From Chalciporus piperatus (taxonomy: Eukaryota; Basidiomycota; Agaricomycetes; Boletales; Boletaceae): DNA of 64,000 nt. The notes beneath the pieces were generated by a model. That model was given only the letters and a program-made list of their open reading frames with translations. It made no database searches and was not told where the DNA came from. Location of the stretch: positions 1 through 64,000 of the forward strand of contig JBBPTG010000023.1 in NCBI GenBank assembly GCA_038093975.1. The letters run 5' to 3'. Within the stretch, counting starts at the first letter, position 1; every line of letters begins with the position of its first letter. Shown here piece after piece: positions 56,963 to 64,000 of the stretch. The position numbers and the translations under genes are program-made.

Positions 56963-58389
56963 GACGATGGTAGGGGCAGAGACAGAGGCAGGTCAACTGA
57001 TGGAACTGGCGACGAGGTGGGCGGTAGAGATGCTAAAGGGATCTTTCACCGACTCGCCAGCTTTATATCTCATCGGCGGCTGACATTGTTTGTCGACCTC
57101 GATCCCAGTGGCTGACAGAGACTTCTAGGTTTCGTCTCAACACTTGTTGCACAATTGATATGGCGTAATGATACATTTAACGGCGCGATCCTACCAACGC
57201 TGATGTTGTTCCCTCTACAACGTATGTCTGTTCCCTGACTTGTATTTTTGGCACGACCGTGCCATGCTGCTCAGTTTAACCCAATGTTTACGCGATGAAG
57301 AGACAACGACGGAACCTCTTCATTCATCTCAGGTTTTTGTGCCAGCGCAAGGAACATGCCTCCGCTCATCGGCGAAGGGACTAGAACTTTCTCGACTGCG
57401 CCGCTGTTCTTTCGTCATCGTCATGAGGCTTCCGCCAGGAGTCTACCTCTCGAGCCAGCGTCACGCTGCTTCACCCAGACTGCGAAGATTTCTGGGGAGG
57501 AAGGTAAGGTTTCCTTTAGTCTTCGCCGACTTCCTTTCCTCCATACTATACGACCCTATCTTTCCACGTTCTACCCACATGCATCACGCACTCCGCTATT
57601 CTCGCACTGAGACATCGTCCGTGCATCAACAGGACCCTCATACAACCTTTGAACCGACGGACGATCCTTCGACTCCTCAAAAGACTCCTCGCCATCCAAC
57701 GGACATATCCATTTCCGACAATCTTTCGAGTGCCAGTGGCGTTCAAGTTCACGCAGTTCACAAAGTCACAACATAAGTACCTACAGCAACCACGGATGCT
57801 GCGCGGACGTCGGGTGTCATTCAGTCCAACCCCGCGAACATTCGAACTAAGAGTGCGTGCAAAAACGTGCTCAGCTTTCTTGCGAAGAACACGGTCCCGC
57901 CTGCCATTTCCCACCGTTTCCCTCGATGTGACTGAACTCCCGTGGATCCGTGAATCCGTGATGTTCGCTGGATGCATGCGACATATGGCGGGGTGACGGG
58001 GTTTGTGGAATTCAATCTTTGTTGGGTCTTGCGTCGGCGTTGCTGAGAATGGGTTGATGGATGGACACACAAGGCCAGACCGTGAAGGTGAGGTTGTGGC
58101 GTCCATAGAGCGATCCCCAAGCTGTATTGTCGGTGTTCCTGTAGGCGATTGTAGGGCTCGGTTTATACTGCAAGCCAAAGAGAACGATCATGAAGCCCAC
58201 TGAGCTGGTTCTGATGCAAGGACCGAGTTGACCCACAAACGAGCATGCGCCATCCAACAGAGACGCGCCACACCCACATACCAAAAACAATGACATCGAT
58301 ATCATCAACGTTCACCCACAAACTGGCAGTGGTTCAGATTCTGTTTGTATAGCATGCAGTCGACATAGGGTTTCGTGATCGTTCGGAGG
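56963..58389. other. Intergenic, ~1.4 kb
   Basis: It contains the upstream region of the small secreted protein. Overlapping frames on both strands (about 57240-58180) have no recognisable domain and no consistent splice pattern. I see no gene. Confidence 0.45.
57061..57067 (-). promoter_or_regulatory. TATA box of the small secreted protein gene
   Basis: TATAAAG on the minus strand, about 100 nt upstream of the start codon at 56962. Confidence 0.5.
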
Positions 58390-61300
58390 CTATGCTGCGA
58401 GCAGTGCCTTCGTAGGCAGTCCGAGTTCTCGACATATCGCCTCCATGTGCGCTCGTTCTTTCTCAGACGTGTTGTCGCCAAAGGCGGCGTCCATCTCTTC
58501 CAAAGTCTGTGAACGGCGTTAATCAGGCATGGATGCTCGGCGTCGTGAATGTCCTGCAAAAGACTAATACTCACCCTGCCCTTCGTTTCAGGGTAGAAGA
58601 ACACTGTAGGAAAGTTGGATGAGACGTATTCCGGACACAGCAGAGTATACATGACTCACATGTCGTGAAAAACGCAAGGATCGCAAATCCTGCAAAGAAG
58701 AAATATGTCCCACCATTCGGGATTCGTGTCAACATTATCGGAGAAACCAGACCGATGATACTATTCAAGGTCGTCAGTTTGTATTTCCTTCCTCGTTGGA
58801 GGAGAGGGAGACCTACAAGTTGGACATCCATGCGGCGGAGGTTGTGATCGAGATACCAGTCGACCTCAGATGCAAGGGGAAGATTTCACTCGGGATGACT
58901 GTTGGCGAGGAGATTTTGGTTCAGAGAAAGGCAAACCAAAGTGGTCACTATGACGTACCCCAGCCAATGGGAGCCCATGAATAAGAAAAGTTCACGTCGT
59001 AGATAAATACGAAGGCTAGTTATAGGTTCATTAGGCTATCCGCGGCCAATGACACAACATGGACCTACCTATTGCTGCGTGTCCCGCAGTTACGTGTCCT
59101 GGCCAGTCGTGGCCGTATGCAGCGACGAGCGAACCGACGATCACAAGTGAAATGAAGCATCCGGCAGCTCCCCACATCAGCAGAGGTCGCCTACCAACAG
59201 TATCCAGCAGGACGACTGCTGGGAGAGTGGACAACGTCTAAGACAGGACAAAATTTAGAAAGGCAACTTCGTGGGGTAGAATGGAGCACTGACGTTTACT
59301 ATCCCATACACTCCAGTGGCGAGCAAAGACGTCGTATTTGGGTTCAGGCCCAACTGGCCGAAGACTTGCAGAGATAGAATAAGCTTCAAGCCAAATTTTC
59401 AGCGAAGAACGACTCACTTGTAGGAGCATAGTATATGATGGCCTTGTTGCGCACGTCGGTCAACTCACCACGCCATCATAAGGAAATGAAAAAAACATAC
59501 ATTACAACCCTAGATTGATTAGCATGCTCAGTCAAAACCAAAACCAAAAAAACCTCGCCAATGAACAGCACTCACGATGAATTGTTGATAAAACATCGTC
59601 AAACATCCCACAGCCAACCTCTTGAACTTTGGCCAAGTCGACACCAGCATGATATAATTGTTCAAGAATCTCCTGAGTGTCCCTGCATTGGGGTATAACA
59701 ACTCCATCGCCTCGCGGGAATATCTAATCTCGGCTTTGATCTCTAGGAATTCATACCGGACTGCGATATCGTCTATTGGCTTCCGGCGGAGCATAGAGAG
59801 CGTTCGGAGAGCCTCGTCTTCACGCCCTTGTTCCATCAACCAACGGGGTGAGTAGGGCATGAGAATCATTCCAAATCCAAGGCACTTGATAAAGTCAATC
59901 TCAGCGAAACGCACATTGAAAAGGGCGGACATACGAGGGCGGGAAACATCTGGAAACCGACAGGGATTCTCCAGGACGCCTGTGTTTGACCAGTGCAGCC
60001 ACCTGCAGGGACATCGTGGTATGGGTCGAACGTGGGGCTTCCGTTCAGAAGGGGACCCGAGTACGGGATCTCGGGTGCACACCGAGTCCCACCGATATGC
60101 GATGTACCATACGCGAGCCAGTCTGGAAGATCAGGCCTCAGGCGTCAGACCCGCACCAAGCTAACAGACTTGAGAGAGGGACTTACAGCTCACGAGGATC
60201 TAAAAGATGCAAATTCAGCTAAGTAATATAGAAGGCAAAGCCGTCGAGCTGAACTTACACCGAGCGTAATCGACAGTTGTTGCAGCGAAACCAGTGATCC
60301 TCGAATGTTGCTGCTAGAAATCTCAGCCAGGTACATGGGGATAACATGAGTCAGTGCGCCGACTGCCAGACCGGCGACTGCGCGACCTCCAAAGAGGTAA
60401 CCTGGGGGACTTTTGTCAGCTTGTTTCCCGGAGACGAAGCAGACGAGTAACACTTACCTTGAGAGGTTGCGCCAGTTTGTAGAGCACTGCCGAGAAGGAA
60501 TATCACGACATTGAACATGATATTCCGTTTCCGTCCGATCTGAGAATTCGTATCTTAGCTTTTGACGTCACCGAAAGATCGGAGTAGAGAGCCAGACCTT
60601 GTCACAGATGGGGCCATTGAGAAGGGAGCCAACCCATGCAGCTAATCGACATAGTTAGACACCTTCACCGGATACTACCAAGGTTCCACGAACTCAGCAG
60701 CAAGGTCGAAACAAACCATCCCTGTGATACGGTCAGTCAATGCAAGAAGCATCTCCTCGAAGCTAAGCTCACCTTGAGACTTGCATTCATGTATATGTTT
60801 GGAAATGCGGCACCGAAAGACTCGATGGCGAGGACATTACTGACGACACCCTAGATGCACTCAATATTAAGACTCTTCTCTACCACCCGCTTCAGTCGGT
60901 GGCAAATCTACCTGATCATAACCAAAGAGCTGAAGAACAACCAAACTTGGTCGTCAGCACCACGCAAACGAACGACAGAAATTGAAGCGTGAACACTCAC
61001 GAAACCACCCAAAGTCGCAAAACACGTTATACCCAACCTATAAACTTGTGTGTAAGAACATGATGCGCGTCAGACTGAGAACGGAAACGCGTATATCTTA
61101 CACGAGCAGATTCTCAAACAGTCCCCTGAACCCCACATGGCCTTCCACCTGCGCCAAGCTGAATCCAGCGAAATCATAACTCGAGCTTGGAGATCCCTCG
61201 CTGCTTCTAGTACCTGCTGTCGCAGGATCCTTGCCGTCGGAATTGGAGAGCTCCGAGTCACTGGAAGTCGAACGTGGCATCTCCTCGTCACGGTCGTCCC

Positions 61301-61418
61301 AATCGCCGTCCGTCAAAAGTGGGCGAGTCAGAGAGGACGTGCTGCCGGTTGCACGAGTGTGAACCCTCCGAGCGGCCGAGGGTCGATTTATAGCCTGAGA
61401 GGACTCGCCGGCCATCAT
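58390..61418 (-). CDS. MFS hexose/sugar transporter
   Basis: Plasma-membrane sugar transporter with 12 expected helices. About 20 short exons join in frame; those placed with confidence include 61418-61102, 61037-61001, 60929-60912 (18 nt), 60850-60773, 60721-60679, 60641-60598, 60539-60458, 60401-60259, 60199-60187 (13 nt), 60122-59935, 59884-59576, 59519-59511 (9 nt), 59442-59418, 59364-59300 and 59237-59069. Signatures in order: a long polar N-terminus of about 100 residues; FLFGYDQGVVS; GRKRN after helix 2; GGRAVAGLAVG; GTSHIGGTRC; PYSPRWLMEQGR; FIGCNAIIYYAP; DTVGRRPLL; VIPSEIFPLHLRSTG; and the C-terminal YPETKGRTLEEMDAAFG. All motifs are intact, so it is probably functional. Helix 7 text depends on the 9-nt exon. 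Confidence 0.9.
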
Positions 61419-61959
61419 GGTGCATGAGCGCCTGGGTGATCTTTAGAGACTTTACCCACTGGTGGTCACGCGGGCTTGCTCCAAGTTCGGCTAGCACCTC
61501 ATGATACCATAAGACGAGGCCGGGGTCATAGTACGGATCCGCGGAGCACGCATGAGCCGCTAAGAGCCGGTGTTTCGAGGCGACTTTATCAGTTGGCCCA
61601 GGTTCGCCATCGTCATCGATTGATCGGGCAATAGTAATACTGGTGTATGTATATGCTTCAAAGAACGGATGCGCAAGCACTAACCAGTAGTTTGGCTACC
61701 TATGTACGGACTGGAGCAGGCATGAGCCGGGTGTTACATAATATTGGCTCTGCGATCTGAACAAGCATCGATATGGCTCGCGACCAACTGATGCATGATT
61801 CGGATGAGTAGCGAGGCTAGATAATAATACGGGACTCAGATCACAAGGTAGCAAACCGTCGGAGTACTTCCAGCCGAAAAGAAGTGATCATCTACGACCA
61901 TCATATCCCCTCGTCCACCTGATCGCAAGGGCACAGAAGTGAACAGTGAACATCAAGCT
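61419..61959. other. Intergenic between transporter and Mdm31-like gene
   Basis: About 540 bp. A minus-strand frame (to 61680) overlaps the transporter start but shows no family signature; it may be 5' UTR. No other feature is seen. Confidence 0.45.
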
Positions 61960-64000
61960 CTATGCATGAAGGAGAAGGAAAGCATCGTACGGAATCCCGT
62001 CCACGTAGTATGCATCTCTGACTCGGGAGGCCATAGGATCAACAATGTTCCGTAGAGCGGAAAGGATGGCGCTTGCGGTCATCTGCAGGCTCCAAACTCC
62101 GACGACTTTCACTCGTCGATTCATGTTGGCCTGTGAAACATGATATGCGAGAGCATCGTTAACCTGCGGCGACGAAAATCAATTATTTGTCGGTGAGTTC
62201 CAGAAACATGAAGTCGACAAACCTTCCAAGAAATTTCATCCATCAAGCCAGCTAGAAATGCGGAATAGTGAGCTACATTCATAATGAAGAATTTCAAGTC
62301 GCCTTACTCTCCCACATCTGAGAACAAAAGGTCAGTACGATAGACTGGCCTTCGCTGGCAATCAACACTCACTGTCCAAGCACCATCGAAGTCAGTGACA
62401 TTTTTGACCACTCTACAGTGAATGGGAACAAGGGTATGATGTGCACTGGGGAATCGACTCGTCAGCGTGACCCACGAACATCGGGTGTGCGCATTTACTT
62501 CATGAACGCGACAATAGGTCGGATGAGGGCATTATTAACGTATGATAGGTCTTGAGTAAAGAGCGGTACGGAAGCCTTGAGGTCCCTAAAGCGTAAGTCT
62601 ATGTCGATCACCACCTTCGGTTTGTGTGGTTCATCCTCCCCCTTGTTGGAAGGAGGAGCGGTGAGAGGTGGCTTGGCGAGCTCTCTCTGACCAGGGATAC
62701 GATCGAGGCTGAGTGATGCTGAAGCCGCCGAAATGGCATCAGTCAACTCTCCGAGGAGAGCATTGAACGGAAATTCGTCCTCGGGGTCACGAGGAAATTT
62801 GATATCGAGAACTGCATCAACTTTTCCGGATGTGATCCAAGAAAGAGGTCCTTCTGATTCGGTTGTCGAGTTTTGCATGTGGTCGATGTTCACTCCATCG
62901 ATGCGGATCCTGGTCTGGAGCAGAATCAAGCCGCCATATTAGAAGAGCGAAGTCGCCTACTCACCATTCTCGACCACTTTCCATCCTGAATATCTTTCTC
63001 TGTGGTTCGCCCAATACTCTGCGGCTTGTGAAGACTAAAGAGGCAGTTGTCGAATTGGCCTACTACATTCTCAGCTTGTAGGAAGTCATAGAATAGCCAC
63101 TGTTTCCGCATGGTGTGAATGTCCGCACGGAAGATGGAAGCTGTGTATGGCCGGAAATTGCCCGGTTGATAGACAGTAACAAGAACGTCTTCCAGCTGGA
63201 GTGAATGAAGCTCAAAATCGCTGGGACGAGCCGCATGTCGGAAGGAGGCAGGATCCAAGGGATTCTCAGGGTCCCAGAAAACGGACCGTCTGTCTGTAAT
63301 AGTGTATTGTTGAAGTGAAATTGATACCTTCGGATATTTGAGCTTACCTAGTACGCCACGGACACCTTTAACAACAGCATCTTCAACGAGCCCTTTCCCA
63401 TCTAGCCAGCGGTTCAAAGACAGCGTAACGTCGATCGAATCTATGTTCAGATCGAACATTGAATAATTAACGTCGTCATCGGCGTGACTCTCGGCGACTT
63501 CCTCGTCATCCTCCGCGTTGTAGTTATACGCCGGGTGACCGCTCACGTCATACCCAACAGCAGCCATGTGACCAAGGGGCTTCTTCTTGGGACGAGAGTT
63601 GGCAGACTCTGGACGCCGTGACACGTATACGTTCTTGAAGGAAATGCGAGAGTCCTTCCACTTGGGTACTATGGCTGACTCGAATATGACTGTGACCCCT
63701 GTTTCGCCGGTCAAGTAATTACTGATTGCTCTAGCAACGTACTCTGGGACGGAATGTATCAGTACGCGAATGATACACCAACTGAACGCGACTCACCCTG
63801 AAGTCTCAAGCTATTAGCAGTCGCAAAGACGACGGAAAAGAATGTCGTTCTATTGAACAGTGAGCTGGGAGGACTAGAAGTTATTTTCATCACTTACGTT
63901 CCAACCAAAATCCACAGCGTTTGACTCATTAGAAACCACGTGACGAACGCGGAAATGTCGTCGGCATTAAATCTTCGGAACGATCTGATGGTGAACCACT
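61960..64000 (-). CDS. Mdm31/Mdm32 family mitochondrial inner-membrane protein (5' end outside window)
   Basis: Mdm31/Mdm32 proteins sit in the mitochondrial inner membrane and are needed for normal organelle shape and mtDNA distribution. The C-terminal part is here; the start lies beyond 64000. Exons read leftward: a hydrophobic segment (WFLMSQTLWILVG and FFSVVFATANSL), then ETGVTVIFESAIVPKWKDSR, FKNVYVSRR, NYSMFDLNIDSIDVTLSLNR, HSLQLEDVLVTVYQP, TASIFRADIHTMRKQWLFYD and GVNIDHMQ, all typical of the family's conserved core. The last exons end MASRVRDAYYVDGIPYDAF with the stop at 61960-61962. An acidic, low-complexity insert (NAEDDEEVAESHADDD) sits between conserved blocks. No frame damage is seen. 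Confidence 0.85.

Noticed and set aside
57240..58308. Overlapping frames of up to 210 codons on both strands
   Set aside because: No family text, no consistent start or splice pattern; both strands open through the same bases.
58840..58960. Suspected frameshift in the transporter at the EIFPLHLRSTG motif
   Set aside because: On careful re-reading the C run is four bases, and the frame is continuous through the motif.
1..64000. CRISPR arrays, bacterial operons, riboswitches, rRNA genes
   Set aside because: The tandem arrays have no spacer-repeat pattern, the gene structure is eukaryotic with spliceosomal introns, and no rRNA or complete tRNA sequence was recognised.

Overview
The window looks like genomic DNA of a basidiomycete fungus, probably an Agaricomycete. 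The protein-coding genes are broken by many short (about 48-66 nt) GT-AG introns. The gene set (a myosin-motor chitin synthase, a chromodomain Ty3/gypsy element, a RecQ-like helicase relic, a multi-exon P450 and a hexose transporter) fits that group. Species cannot be read from sequence alone. All splice models below were built by eye; each joined reading frame was checked for phase, but none has transcript support.

Layout. 1-5.8 kb is repetitive: a ~70-bp satellite, a ~160-bp hairpin-bearing repeat, a short-motif minisatellite, and a 3.9-kb fold-back structure whose two ~1.4-kb arms are inverted copies and contain 33-bp tandem arrays. 6.0-9.8 kb is a 5'-truncated chromovirus (Ty3/gypsy) pol plus LTR-like sequence. 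9.8-11.0 kb is a Tc1/mariner-like element with an intact, spliced transposase. 11.0-18.8 kb is a large inverted duplication: two ~2.1-kb arms, each with an identical small secreted cysteine-rich peptide gene, flank a head-to-head pair of housekeeping genes, USE1 (ER SNARE) and API5 (nuclear anti-apoptotic repeat protein). 19.3-25.8 kb is a 1937-residue chitin synthase with an N-terminal myosin-like motor. 27.3-30 kb is a C2-like, Ser/Pro-rich protein.

31-51 kb is accessory. It holds four related P-loop GTPases resembling the AIG1/GIMAP/TOC34-type superfamily: A at 31.0 kb, B at 46.3-48.0 kb, C at 48.8 kb and D at 50.2 kb. A and B are long and have a second, P-loop-less half; C and D are short tandem paralogues. 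Between A and B lie a disordered Ser/Pro-rich protein, a stretch of about 5 kb without recognisable genes, and colliding relics of a DUF6589-like gene and a RecQ-like helicase. A perfect 38-bp inverted repeat brackets 43.6-51.5 kb. 52-64 kb returns to ordinary genes: a 13-exon cytochrome P450, a BAX-inhibitor-1 family membrane protein, a small secreted protein, an MFS hexose transporter with very small exons, and the 3' part of an Mdm31/Mdm32 mitochondrial protein that runs off the window.

The most promising undescribed features are (1) the duplicated secreted peptide, built from two near-identical CC-x7-C-x3-C modules on two 111-nt exons and carried on both arms of an inverted duplication; and (2) the GTPase cluster, with its GTPase/pseudo-GTPase architecture and its position inside a 38-bp inverted repeat next to transposon relics.
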